Origin: DASQPR01 sp963727415
GTDB lineage: Bacteria > Actinomycetota > Actinomycetes > Mycobacteriales > Micromonosporaceae
Length of the DNA: 64,000 nucleotides
Assembly: GCA_963727415.1 (NCBI GenBank)
Contig: CAVSGF010000003.1
Span: 310,001-374,000, forward strand
Direction: 5' to 3'
The notes under the pieces are model-generated. The model ran no database searches. It saw only the letters and a program-made list of their open reading frames with translations, and was not told the DNA's origin. Both the position numbers and the translations under genes were made by a program. Shown one piece after another: positions 17,358 through 25,981 of the stretch (position 1 is the stretch's first letter; every line of letters starts with the position of its first letter).

Positions 17358-18755
17358 GTGGACACAACAACCCGCGTACCGGATCAAGCCATGAGGCATC
17401 GCATCGGCGATGTGACGCTCACCGTGCTCGGGCCGGACAGCATGCCGGCGGCCGGTAGCGTCGTGACCGTTGAGCAGCGACGGCATGCCTTTACCTTCGG
17501 CAATATCGGATTCGACCTGGTGCCGCTGATCGGCGGGCCGGGTCCCGATGGCGTGGACGACGGCGCCGGCTCGCCGCCTCCGGTAGACCTGGAGCATTTC
17601 GCCGATCTCTGGCTCAATCTCTTCAACACCGCCACGCTGCCGTTCTACTGGGGCCGCTATGAAGCGCGGCGCGGGGCGACCGATGCAAAGCGACTGGCTA
17701 AGACCGCCCGCTGGTTGGCCGCACGTGGCGTCACCGTCAAGGGCCATCCCCTGGCCTGGCACACCGTGCAGCCTTCGTGGCTGCTCGACCTCCCGCTTGA
17801 CGAGGTGGAGCGGCTGCAGCGGGCGCGGATCCGTGACATCGTCGGATCCTTCGCCGGCGTGATCGACACGTGGGACGCCATAAATGAAGTGGTGATCATG
17901 CCGGTGTTCGAGAACGGCGAAAATGCCGTCACCCGTCTTGCTCGGGCACGTGGACGGATCTATATGGTTCGCATGGCATTCGAGGAGGCCCGCGCCGCCA
18001 ACCCGTCGGCCGTCCTGGTGCTCAACGACTTCGACCTCTCCTCCGCGTACGAGTGCCTTATCGAGGGCGTGCTCGAAGCGGGCATCTCGGTTGACGCGAT
18101 CGGTCTGCAGACCCACATGCACCAGGGGTATCGAGGCGAGGAGTCGATGCAACGGACGCTTGACCGTTTCGCACGATTCGGCCTGCCGCTGCACATGACC
18201 GAGACTAGCCTCGTCTCCGGCCACGTCATGCCCGCCGACATCGTCGATCTCAACGACTATCAGATCCCGGAGTGGCCGACCACACCGGAAGGCGAAGTGC
18301 GTCAGACTGACGAGATCACCCGCCACTACCGGTCGCTCATCGGCCATCCGGCGGTCCAGTCGATCAACTACTGGGGGCTCACGGATCACGGCGCCTGGCT
18401 CGGTGCCCCGATCGGGCTGGTGCGCGCGGATGGCAGCCGCAAACCGTCGTACACCGCACTGGAGCGCCTGATCAAGGACGAATGGTGGCTAAGCCCGATC
18501 GATTTGCGTACCGATTCGGATGGCCGAGTGACCGTACGCGGGTTCTTCGGCGACTACCGGGTGTCGTCCGGCGGCCGCACAGCATCCTTTGTGGTCGCTG
18601 ACGGGACGCCGAACGTGACCGTCACACTCGAAGACCAGTCGAGCAACGGCGACGAGTCCGCGGCGAATGTGCGCACCGCATCCGTGCGGCCTACCGCCGT
18701 CCGGTCCGGCTGCACTTCCGACCCAGGCCAGCTCGCTGGCGGCCATGAGGCGTAG
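17358..18755 (+). CDS. GH10 family endo-1,4-beta-xylanase, apparently without signal peptide
   Basis: 465 aa. The GH10 barrel spans about residues 40-370: FYWGRYEARRG, KGHPLAWH, acid/base Glu177 in WDAINE, GLQTHMHQGY, and nucleophile Glu282 in HMTETS. A beta-rich C-terminal segment of about 80 residues follows (VTVRGFFGDYRVSSGGRTAS). The GTG start at 17358 has AAGGG upstream, and the N-terminus (MDTTTRVPDQAMRHRIGDVT) has no signal peptide, so the enzyme may act inside the cell on imported xylo-oligosaccharides. The next gene starts 24 bp downstream and is likely co-transcribed. Confidence 0.85.
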   Translation: MDTTTRVPDQAMRHRIGDVTLTVLGPDSMPAAGSVVTVEQRRHAFTFGNIGFDLVPLIGGPGPDGVDDGAGSPPPVDLEHFADLWLNLFNTATLPFYWGRYEARRGATDAKRLAKTARWLAARGVTVKGHPLAWHTVQPSWLLDLPLDEVERLQRARIRDIVGSFAGVIDTWDAINEVVIMPVFENGENAVTRLARARGRIYMVRMAFEEARAANPSAVLVLNDFDLSSAYECLIEGVLEAGISVDAIGLQTHMHQGYRGEESMQRTLDRFARFGLPLHMTETSLVSGHVMPADIVDLNDYQIPEWPTTPEGEVRQTDEITRHYRSLIGHPAVQSINYWGLTDHGAWLGAPIGLVRADGSRKPSYTALERLIKDEWWLSPIDLRTDSDGRVTVRGFFGDYRVSSGGRTASFVVADGTPNVTVTLEDQSSNGDESAANVRTASVRPTAVRSGCTSDPGQLAGGHEA

Positions 18756-18779
18756 GACACTGTTACCTCGGCGGAGATC

Positions 18780-19952
18780 GTGAAAGGACCTGATGAGATG
18801 GCCGGTTGGTCCGCGGTTTCCGGTACCCATGACTTCGTGGTCCCCGACGAGGAGCACGCGCGGGCACTGGCGGAGGCGCTGGCCGCGTACGGGTTCGCGC
18901 TAGTCACCGCCAGACCGGCCCGCTCGACGAACGGTTGGACCGTTACCGCCTTCGACGAAGGCCCCTACCCGGTCAGCGTCGTCGGCCGCCGCACCATCGA
19001 TGCCGTCGGCCGTCAGACCGCCGCCGTCGCGCGCCACCACGGCGGCTACCCCAACGGCGGCAGCCGCTGCGATCCAACCCTGCTAGCGCAGATACGACCC
19101 ACCAATGCCCCCATCGAGTACACCAACCCCGGTGCGCGGCCGCCCATCCCGACCGTTGTGCTCCGTACGCCACCACGGCCCGCTGTCCTGGGACTGGCTC
19201 CCGATCACGCCGAAGACGTACCGATCGACCTGTCCGGGCTGGACGACATCGCCTGGGCCGACCTGGAACACGCCCATGGCTCGGCCGACGACGTCCCAGA
19301 CCTGTTGCGGGCACTGACCGACCCGTACGGCGACTGGAACCAGACCCTTGACGAACTGTTCGGTGACGACCTGCTGCATCAAGGCAGCTGTTACTCCGCA
19401 ACCGCTCCCGCGTTGCCGTTCTTGACCCGCATGATCGTTTCTGGGGCGCTGCCGGCCAAACAGCGGCTCGACCTCTACGTGTGGCTACTCATCGCGGCCG
19501 GCCGCTGGGCCGAGGGCCTGCTGGTCGATGCCGGCCGCGCCGCTGTCCAGAACCGGCCGCCCGCCGCTGACATCTGGACCCAGGAGGTCCACCGCACCGT
19601 CGGTGCCCAGATTCCCGCGCTGCTGGCCCGGTGGAATGCCGAACCACCCGCAATCAGGTTCGCGCTGGCTTGCCTGGCCGGGCTGTATCCCCGCCACGGT
19701 GGCCAGATCGGCGACCAAATCGCCGGCATGGCCGACCGGTTCGAAGGAACGCAACCAGGCACATACCTGCAACTGGCGCGCGCGCTCGAAGAAGCCGAAG
19801 ACGATCAGGCCCTGGCCATCGCGGCCGACATCGTCGAATGGGAGGACGACCACGACCCCGGATGGCTGGAAGCCCCCGGCATCACCGCAGCGGTCAAGGC
19901 CGGTCACGTCCTGACCGAAGGAGCGCTTCGGGTCCTCAGCAACACCGAGTAG
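18780..19952 (+). CDS. Uncharacterised cytoplasmic protein, N-terminal alpha/beta plus helical C-terminal domain
   Basis: 390 aa from GTG 18780; ATG 18798 is an alternative with AAAGGA upstream. I do not recognise the family. Residues 1-95 look like a small alpha/beta domain (AYGFALVTARPARSTNGWTV). About 130-165 is acidic. Residues 165-385 are mostly amphipathic helices with HEAT-like character (ADDVPDLLRALTDPYGDW, YVWLLIAAGRWAEGLL, FALACLAGLYPRHGGQI). No signal peptide or membrane segment. It directly follows the xylanase gene, but nothing links it to carbohydrate metabolism. HEAT-type proteins often act in protein binding or as immunity proteins. Confidence 0.7.
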   Translation: MKGPDEMAGWSAVSGTHDFVVPDEEHARALAEALAAYGFALVTARPARSTNGWTVTAFDEGPYPVSVVGRRTIDAVGRQTAAVARHHGGYPNGGSRCDPTLLAQIRPTNAPIEYTNPGARPPIPTVVLRTPPRPAVLGLAPDHAEDVPIDLSGLDDIAWADLEHAHGSADDVPDLLRALTDPYGDWNQTLDELFGDDLLHQGSCYSATAPALPFLTRMIVSGALPAKQRLDLYVWLLIAAGRWAEGLLVDAGRAAVQNRPPAADIWTQEVHRTVGAQIPALLARWNAEPPAIRFALACLAGLYPRHGGQIGDQIAGMADRFEGTQPGTYLQLARALEEAEDDQALAIAADIVEWEDDHDPGWLEAPGITAAVKAGHVLTEGALRVLSNTE

Positions 19953-20064
19953 ATTCGCGACCCGATCGATCGGCGGTACCGTGGGCGTAGCGTTGAGCGG
20001 CCGTAGCCGCCCGCAACGGAACCCCGCAGCCGTCCCGTGGCTGGTTAACCAGCAAGATCACGCT

Positions 20065-20565
20065 CTACGGCTGGATTTCCAGCTCACGCTGATACCAGGT
20101 GCCAGTCTTACCACCGAGATCGGCCGGGCCAGCCGGGCCAACCGGGACGAAACCGGCCTTGGTCAGCACTCTCTGGGACGCGGCATTGTCGCGAGCGGCA
20201 GCCGCTCGCAGTGTGCGTAGCCCGTGCCGTGCCACCGCCAGCCGACACAACTCCCGGACACTAGCTGTCGCCACACCACGGCCGGCGACATGCTGCGCAA
20301 CCCGATAGCCGAGATCGGCAGTACCGTCTTCGAGGTCGTAAAGGTTGAACCGGCCCAGAACCGAGCCGTCCTCGGCGACGAGCACATAGAAGGCGCAGAT
20401 GCCGGCCTCCTGCTCAGCGAGCAACGCGCGATACCGGTCGGTGAACTGGCCGAAGAAATCGTCACCGCGGTCGGAGACCGAGGCAGCGAAGTAGGCACGG
20501 TTGACTCGCTCGAAGGCCAGGACCGCCGGGGCATCGCCGGCATCCAGCCGTTTCAGCTCGGGCAC
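20065..20565 (-). CDS. GNAT family N-acetyltransferase (RimJ/RimL-like)
   Basis: 166 aa. The acetyl-CoA pocket is seen at LGRFNLYDLEDGTADLGYRV and AGRGVATASVRELCRLAVAR (motif A, R/Q-x-x-G-x-A), followed by LRTLRAAAARDNAASQRVLTKAGFVPVG, the typical RimJ-like motif B. It starts at GTG 20565 with no clear ribosome-binding site, so the message may be leaderless. The acceptor could be a ribosomal protein N-terminus, an antibiotic or a metabolite. It lies next to a chloramphenicol phosphotransferase gene, but on present evidence this is only proximity. Confidence 0.82.
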   Translation of the reverse strand: MPELKRLDAGDAPAVLAFERVNRAYFAASVSDRGDDFFGQFTDRYRALLAEQEAGICAFYVLVAEDGSVLGRFNLYDLEDGTADLGYRVAQHVAGRGVATASVRELCRLAVARHGLRTLRAAAARDNAASQRVLTKAGFVPVGPAGPADLGGKTGTWYQRELEIQP

Positions 20566-20978
20566 CGCCCGACCATACTCAGATAGTGCGCTGAGGGCAC
20601 CTGAGTTTCCGCCGTTAGCCGTCGCTCACTACAACACCGTCCACCGTCGCACGCCTCCCAGGAACGCGGCCGCGGTCAGCACGGTGATGATCAGCGGTGC
20701 GAGCCGACCGATCCACCGCGATACCGTCGGCTCGAAAGTATGCGACATGGCGGGAGAGGAAATGTCTTCCGGTACACCGCATAGAAGCCGATCACAACTA
20801 CATAGCCCGGGAGATCTGCCACCTGCTCCGACAACCGGACCTCGAAGAACAGACCCAGCCAGTCGCTTGACGAAACATAGGGGCATCAGAGCGGCATCCG
20901 CTGGGAAGACGGCCCCTGGCAACAGCGCACTGATCATCACGGCGTCGCGGTCGTAGCGGCAGACAGCCAAGCGGTCGT
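20566..20978. other. Gap without a clear gene
   Basis: A 39-codon minus frame (20629-20748) encodes one hydrophobic segment (LAPLIITVLTAAAFLGGV) but lacks a ribosome-binding site. Nothing else looks coding. Confidence 0.35.
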
Positions 20979-21509
20979 TCACCTGACATGTGCGGCGATG
21001 GCCCGTGCGCACTCCATCGACTCGGCGTGGGTGGTGTCCAGCTCCAGGTCATAGACCACCCCCCGATGGACCACGTCCGCCTGGGACGCGGCCATCCCGG
21101 TGACTCGATCGCCTCGTGCGACCTCCCGGCCTGCGGCAACCGCACTGTCACACCTGACGCCGACCCATAGCACCCGCAGATCACGCAAAGCCTTCTGCCA
21201 CCGCTGCTGCGAGGCCGCTCCGCCGAGGAAGACATCATCGACGATGACCCAGGCGCCCGCACGAGCCGTCGCAGCTACCCCCTCGATCCATGCCGCTTCC
21301 AACGTCCGGAACTCCGGCCCGACGATCACCTCTCCGTCCGGAGCGAACTCGATGCCCTCATCCGACGCCTGCATCGACACGGGCATCGCGTCAACCAGCG
21401 TGTCGATCCCGAAAGCCAACCACGGATCCGGCAGGACCGCCTGCAGACACCGGACGATGCCGGACTTGCCCGAGCTGGAACCACCGTTGAGGACGATCAC
21501 CTCAGTCAC
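20979..21509 (-). CDS. Chloramphenicol 3-O-phosphotransferase-like protein
   Basis: 176 aa from GTG 21509, the same length as the Streptomyces venezuelae enzyme (178 aa). From memory of that enzyme, much of the chain agrees. The P-loop is LNGGSSSGKS (residues 7-16), and the substrate/catalytic Asp lies in AFGIDTLVDAMP. Further matches are GPEFRTLEAAW, VIVDDVFLGGAA, RVLWVGVRCD and the C-terminal ARAIAAHV. The family inactivates chloramphenicol by phosphorylating its primary 3-OH with ATP. No ribosome-binding site is visible. There are no chloramphenicol biosynthesis genes in the window, so a resistance role is inferred from family only. Confidence 0.82.
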   Translation of the reverse strand: MTEVIVLNGGSSSGKSGIVRCLQAVLPDPWLAFGIDTLVDAMPVSMQASDEGIEFAPDGEVIVGPEFRTLEAAWIEGVAATARAGAWVIVDDVFLGGAASQQRWQKALRDLRVLWVGVRCDSAVAAGREVARGDRVTGMAASQADVVHRGVVYDLELDTTHAESMECARAIAAHVR

Positions 21510-21691
21510 CGCGCCACAGTACAGGCATCGAAGCGGCCCTCGAAGCAGATTTCCGCGGAGCTCTGCCCACTTCCCACAGTTGATCAACGAGCACGGGCGA
21601 CGAGGCTTTCAACGTGCCGGTCTCCTAGCCGTGATCCAGGTTTTGCTATGCATCAATCGAGACATGTCAATTAATCGAATAATATCGAGCC

Positions 21692-24040
21692 ATGCGAACC
21701 AACATGACTGCCCGCAGCGCTCGCCGGATTGCCGTCGCCAGCGCCCTTGCAATGGTCGCCGCATCGCTCACGGTGGCCGCCAACCCCGCGTTCGCCACCT
21801 CGGCCGATGTCACAATCAGCCAGGTTTATGGCGGTGGCGGCAACTCCGGCGCGCCGTATGCGAACGACTTCATCGAGCTTTACAATCGCGGATCAACCTC
21901 GGTCTCGCTGTCCGGATGGACCGTGCAGTACGCGTCGGCCGGCGGCTCCAGCTGGTCCAAGACGTCGCTGTCCGGGAGCCTGGCCGCCGGACGGCACTAC
22001 CTGGTCAAGGAGGCGGCCGGGACCTCGGGCGGTGCCTCGCTGCCGACACCGGACGCGTCCGGCACGATCGCGATGAGCGCCAGATCCGGCAAGGTCGCGC
22101 TGGTCACCAGCACGACAGCGCTGACCTGCTCAACTGGCTGTTCGACGGCATCCAGCGTCAAGGACTTTGTTGGGTACGGGACGAAAGCCAGCTCGTACGA
22201 GTCGGCCCCGACCGGCAACCTCTCCAACACCAAGGCGGCGCTCCGGTTGGGCGGCGGCGCCACGGACACCGACAACAACGCGGCCGACTTCACCATCGAC
22301 TCGCCCAGTCCGCGCAACTCGTCGGGGGGCACTCGCATCCACGACATCCAGGGGGCGGCGCACATCTCGCCAATGAACGGGCAGGCGGTCAGTGGGGTGC
22401 CGGGGGTGGTCACCGCAGTCACCTCCATCGGTTTCTTCATGCAGGATCCGTCACCCGACACGAACCCGGCGACCAGCGAGGGCATCTTCGTCTACACCTC
22501 ATCGGCGCCCAGCCGGCATGTCGGTGACTCGGTCACGGTCAGCGGGACTGTCGCCGAGTACCGGCCAGGCGGATCCAGTTCCGCCAACCTCACGGGCACC
22601 GAGATCGACTCGCCCACGATCACGTTGGTCGCCACCGGTGTCGCGCTGCCGGCACCCACCCTGGTCGGATCGGGCGGACGGGTGCCGCCGAGCACGATCA
22701 TCGAAAACGACGCGACCGGTAACGTCGAGACGAGCGGCTCCTTCGACCCGACCACGGACGGCATCGACTTCTGGGAGTCGATGGAGGACATGCGTGTCGA
22801 GATCGACAACGCCGCGGTGGTCGGGCCCTCCGACTCGGGCGGCGAGTTCGTGGTGGTCCCGCCGGGAAGCACGGTACGCAGCGCTCGCGGCGGCATCGTG
22901 TCGCAATCGACCGACCCCAACCCGGAACGTGTCTTCGTCAACAACGCGCTGGCCGCGACGCCGACCGTCAACGTCGGAGACACGTTGAGCGGCGCCACCG
23001 TCGGCATCCTCAGCTACAGCAACGACAACTACCAGCTCGAAGTCACCTCAACGCCGACCGCGGTGAGCGGCGGCATCGCGCCCGAGACAACCAGCGCGGC
23101 CACGGCCGGACATCTGGCAGTCGCGACCTTCAATGTGGAGAACCTCGCGCCGACCGACCCGCAGAGCAAGTTCGACCGGCTGGCCTCCGTCGTGGTGAGC
23201 AACCTGAAGTCACCCGACCTGATCGCGGTCGAGGAGGTTCAGGACAACAGCGGCGCCACCGACAACGGCGTGGTCGCCTGCGACCAGACGCTGGCGAAGC
23301 TGGTCACCGCGATTCAGAACGCGGGCGGCCCGACGTACACCTGGCGCGAGATCGACCCGACCAACGATGCTGACGGCGGCCAGCCTGGTGGCAACATCCG
23401 GCAGGTGTTCCTGTTCCGCACCGACCGGGGACTGGCCTTCGTTGATCGCGCGGGCGGCACGTCCACCTCGGCCGACTCGGTCATCACGATCGCGGGCAAG
23501 CCGGCCTTGAACTACTCGCCGGGCCGCATCGACCCGGGCAACTCCGCGTGGACCTCCAGCCGCAAACCGCTGGCCGGCCAATTCACGTTCGACGGCCACA
23601 CGGTGCTCGTGATCGCCAACCACTTCAACGCCAAGCTGGGCGACGACCCTCTGTTCGGCAAGTACCAGCCGCCGCAGGCGTCGAGCGCGGCCCAACGGGC
23701 GAGCCAGGCCACGGAGGTGCACACCTTCGTCAGCCAGATCCTCGCCATCGACCCGAACGCCGACGTCATGGTGCTCGGCGACCTCAACGATTACGAGTAC
23801 TCGACGCCCGTAGCCACGCTGACCAGCGGCGGATCGCTCGTCGATCTCCCGGCCACGCTGCCGACCAGCCAGCGCTACACCTACGTGTACAAGGGGAACT
23901 CGCAGGTGCTCGACCACATCCTGCTCTCGTCGAACCTGGCCAACGCCTCTTACGCGTACGACGTTGTGCACGTCAACAGCGAATTCGCCGACCAGGTCAG
24001 CGACCACGACCCCCAGGTGGTGCGGCTGCCACTGCCGTAA
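21692..24040 (+). CDS. Secreted nuclease: lamin-tail domain plus endonuclease/exonuclease/phosphatase domain
   Basis: 782 aa. A twin-Arg-like signal (ARRIAVASALAMVAASLTVA) ends near residue 35. Residues about 38-165 are a lamin-tail (LTD) domain with VTISQVYGGGGNSGAPYAND. A beta-rich OB-like linker region (about 200-465) is followed by an EEP domain from about 475: VATFNVENLAP, LIAVEEVQDN, IANHFNAKLGDD, VLGDLNDYEYSTP and the terminal SDHDPQVV with the catalytic His. This is the layout of extracellular DNases such as NucH/ExeM. Preceded by an AT-rich stretch (21640-21690) likely to hold the promoter, followed by a strong hairpin. Confidence 0.87.
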   Translation: MRTNMTARSARRIAVASALAMVAASLTVAANPAFATSADVTISQVYGGGGNSGAPYANDFIELYNRGSTSVSLSGWTVQYASAGGSSWSKTSLSGSLAAGRHYLVKEAAGTSGGASLPTPDASGTIAMSARSGKVALVTSTTALTCSTGCSTASSVKDFVGYGTKASSYESAPTGNLSNTKAALRLGGGATDTDNNAADFTIDSPSPRNSSGGTRIHDIQGAAHISPMNGQAVSGVPGVVTAVTSIGFFMQDPSPDTNPATSEGIFVYTSSAPSRHVGDSVTVSGTVAEYRPGGSSSANLTGTEIDSPTITLVATGVALPAPTLVGSGGRVPPSTIIENDATGNVETSGSFDPTTDGIDFWESMEDMRVEIDNAAVVGPSDSGGEFVVVPPGSTVRSARGGIVSQSTDPNPERVFVNNALAATPTVNVGDTLSGATVGILSYSNDNYQLEVTSTPTAVSGGIAPETTSAATAGHLAVATFNVENLAPTDPQSKFDRLASVVVSNLKSPDLIAVEEVQDNSGATDNGVVACDQTLAKLVTAIQNAGGPTYTWREIDPTNDADGGQPGGNIRQVFLFRTDRGLAFVDRAGGTSTSADSVITIAGKPALNYSPGRIDPGNSAWTSSRKPLAGQFTFDGHTVLVIANHFNAKLGDDPLFGKYQPPQASSAAQRASQATEVHTFVSQILAIDPNADVMVLGDLNDYEYSTPVATLTSGGSLVDLPATLPTSQRYTYVYKGNSQVLDHILLSSNLANASYAYDVVHVNSEFADQVSDHDPQVVRLPLP

Positions 24041-24069
24041 CGCCTGGCACGCCGATCACGATCGCAAGT

Positions 24070-24106
24070 ACGAACAGCACCGCCGGCACACGGCGGTGCT
24101 GTTCGT
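24070..24106 (+). terminator. Intrinsic hairpin after the LTD/EEP nuclease
   Basis: A 15-bp perfect stem: ACGAACAGCACCGCC (24070-24084) and GGCGGTGCTGTTCGT (24092-24106), loop of 7 nt, 29 bp past the stop. Confidence 0.85.
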
Positions 24107-24193
24107 CGTCCGGAGCCCGGCCGAGCGATCAGCCGGTGACGTTGTCCTCTCGGACTAGAAGGCGTCGTAGCCCGCGCCAGTAGCCGCCAAGGG

Positions 24194-24451
24194 TTGGGGC
24201 TGTTCTCAGCGTCCGCCCTCTACGGCGGTGCCGCGCCTTACCTCGCCGGGCTGCTCCTGTTCGGATGGATCATGGTCGGCGTCTGGGGCCCGTTCCGGCT
24301 CGCCGCCATGTGCCTGCTCCTGGTAGGCATCCCGGTGGCCACGGTCCTCCCACCCCTGGCAGCACTTGCCGGCGCAGCGGTAATTTTGGCGGCAGTCGCC
24401 GCCGCCGAGACCTGGTGGTACACCGAGCTACGCCATCGCGTACGCGCTTGA
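24194..24451 (+). pseudogene. C-terminal fragment of an LtrA-like membrane protein
   Basis: 85 codons, almost all hydrophobic: APYLAGLLLFGWIMVGVWGP, RLAAMCLLLVGIPVATVLPP and a final AAETWWYTELRHRVRA. The order of segments and the WWYxELRxRVR end resemble the last three membrane segments of low-temperature-requirement protein A, normally about 380-400 aa. No upstream portion of the gene is present, since the strong nuclease terminator lies just before it. It would start at a TTG. Could alternatively be a genuine small membrane protein. Confidence 0.45.
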
Positions 24452-24691
24452 CTCAGGATGCCACGAGCCACAACCGCTCGTGAGCGGCCTGGCGGTCGAC
24501 GGGGTGGCCGTCGCGGTGATGTGTATTGAAGATCGCTTGTCAGCATTACTGCCGTCAGCTCGACGCTCGCGTACCGCCTGGTCCGGGCGCGCCCGCTGGG
24601 CGGCATGATCGGATGGGCATGCCGAAGACTGCAACAAGCGACCCCGAACTTGCGGGCCGGGTTCACGGGTGCGGACCCGGCCCCGTCACGG

Positions 24692-25021
24692 TCATGCCGG
24701 GGCCGACCCACCGGCCGGAACGTACGACCAAAGCTCGCTGTGCACCCCGACCGGTGGCGGCGCCGGCTCACCCGCGCGCTCGGCGCCCGAGCGGTGGCCG
24801 TGCGCGAACGCGGGTGAACTGGCCCACGCCTGAAATGCCTCCTCGTCGCGCCAGCGGGTGATGACGAGCCACGTGGTCCGCTCGTCGTTCGGACGGAGCA
24901 ACTCGAAGCCTTCGAATCCGTCCTGATCGTCGACGGCGCCAGCCCGCGCGGCGAAGCGGCGCGCCAATTCGTCACCGCTGTCGGCCGGCACAGTAATAGC
25001 ATTGATCTTGACAATGGTCAT
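24692..25021 (-). CDS. MhuD-like haem-degrading monooxygenase (ABM domain)
   Basis: 109 aa from ATG 25021 (MTIVKINAITVPA). From memory, the chain follows mycobacterial MhuD closely: Asn7 in VKINAI, then ELARRFAARAGAV, GFEGFELLRP, then WLVITRW and EAFQAWASSPAFAHGH. These positions provide the distal Asn, Trp and proximal His of IsdG/MhuD enzymes. Such enzymes open haem with O2 and release iron. No haem uptake genes lie beside it. A general antibiotic-biosynthesis-monooxygenase assignment is the fallback. Confidence 0.75.
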   Translation of the reverse strand: MTIVKINAITVPADSGDELARRFAARAGAVDDQDGFEGFELLRPNDERTTWLVITRWRDEEAFQAWASSPAFAHGHRSGAERAGEPAPPPVGVHSELWSYVPAGGSAPA

Positions 25022-25141
25022 GTTGCTATTCTGTCCGACCCGCCGGAAAGGCATCCGCAAAACCCCGTGCCTGCCGAAATGTCGTCCGCTTTTGATCGAA
25101 CGGCGTGCGATGGCCCTGGCCGATGGCCGATCGAACCGCGG

Positions 25142-25588
25142 TCAACCCTTCTTCAGTTCCTGGGCGAGCATAACGATGATGCCGCTGGGGCCCCGAACAT
25201 AGGTCAGCTTGTAGACGTCCCCGTATGTCGCCACTCCGCGCAGCGGGTGGCAGCCGTGCCTCGCGGCGATCTTCAGTGCCTCGTCGATGTCCTCGACAGA
25301 GAAGGCGACGCGGTGCATGCCGATCTCGTTAGGCCTGGTGGGCTTCGTCTCGATCGCGCTGGGGTGGACGTACTCGAAGAGCTCGAGACGACCGTTTCCG
25401 TCTGGCGTCTGAAGCATGGCGATTTTGGCTTGGTTGCCGTCGAGACCGACGGCGGTGTCGGTCCACCCTCCACTGACGGTGTCACGGCCAAGGACGGTCA
25501 GACCGAGGTCGGTGAAGAATGCGATCGCCGCTTCGAGGTCCCGGACGGCGATGCCGACGTTCTCTAGCTTGATGGGCACACGTTGCAC
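25142..25588 (-). CDS. VOC-superfamily (glyoxalase/epimerase-like) protein
   Basis: 148 aa from GTG 25588; GTG 25579 is also possible. Two beta-alpha-beta-beta-beta modules of the vicinal oxygen chelate fold: IKLENVGIAVRDLEAAIAFF...LGLTVLGRD at the start, and EIGMHRVAFSVEDIDEALKI then GPSGIIVMLAQEL in the second half. Metal ligands would be in MHRVAF and the terminal IVML-x-Q-E region. Resembles methylmalonyl-CoA epimerase/lactoylglutathione lyase relatives but is too generic for a reaction. It is transcribed in the same direction as the MhuD-like gene, 120 bp upstream. Confidence 0.78.
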   Translation of the reverse strand: MQRVPIKLENVGIAVRDLEAAIAFFTDLGLTVLGRDTVSGGWTDTAVGLDGNQAKIAMLQTPDGNGRLELFEYVHPSAIETKPTRPNEIGMHRVAFSVEDIDEALKIAARHGCHPLRGVATYGDVYKLTYVRGPSGIIVMLAQELKKG

Positions 25589-25898
25589 GTTACCGAGTTG
25601 TGAAACGCCCCGGTTCTGACAGCGCCTACTTGATCGGACTGTCCGCCTCGTCGAGGCGGGTTTGGTGTGGATGGTAGAGGGTGGCCTCGCCAACGAGTGC
25701 GGCCTAGCCAACGAATTCCGCGCGGCCGCACGAGCATGCCGTGGACCTGGGTGGGTGAGATCTTCGGCAGGCGCACCGTCGCCGAGAGCCACCCCCCTGC
25801 CCACTCACTCGCCGGTTTCAAGTCCGGCATCAGCGCCGTGTCGACGGCCATTTCGGCAAGCACCTGGTTGACGCGCAGAGGTCAAGATCCTATGTTCT

Positions 25899-25938
25899 AT
25901 TACCACTGGGAGTGGTACGTACCACTCCCAGTGGTAAT
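25899..25938. promoter_or_regulatory. Perfect 40-bp palindrome upstream of the S53 protease
   Basis: Arms 25899-25918 and 25919-25938 are exact reverse complements with no loop, centred on GTAC|GTAC. Each arm is itself nearly symmetric. The left arm contains TACCACTGGGAGTGGTA and the right arm TACCACTCCCAGTGGTA, so two adjacent 17-bp operators of the form TACCACT-N3-AGTGGTA are present. It ends 44 bp before the apparent ATC start of the protease, where a promoter would be. A double operator for a dimeric repressor or activator is the simplest reading. The cognate regulator is unknown. Confidence 0.75.
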
Positions 25939-25981
25939 GAGATCGTGAGGTGTCTATGCCTCACGGGGACAGGGGGACGAC

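Noticed and set aside
19962..19973. CCGATCGATCGG palindrome after the 390-aa gene
   Set aside because: Too short and without loop to act as a terminator; a chance self-complementary run in GC-rich DNA.
20629..20748. 39-codon minus frame with one hydrophobic segment
   Set aside because: No ribosome-binding site, no conserved motif and no partner gene. Hydrophobic stretches of this length arise by chance.
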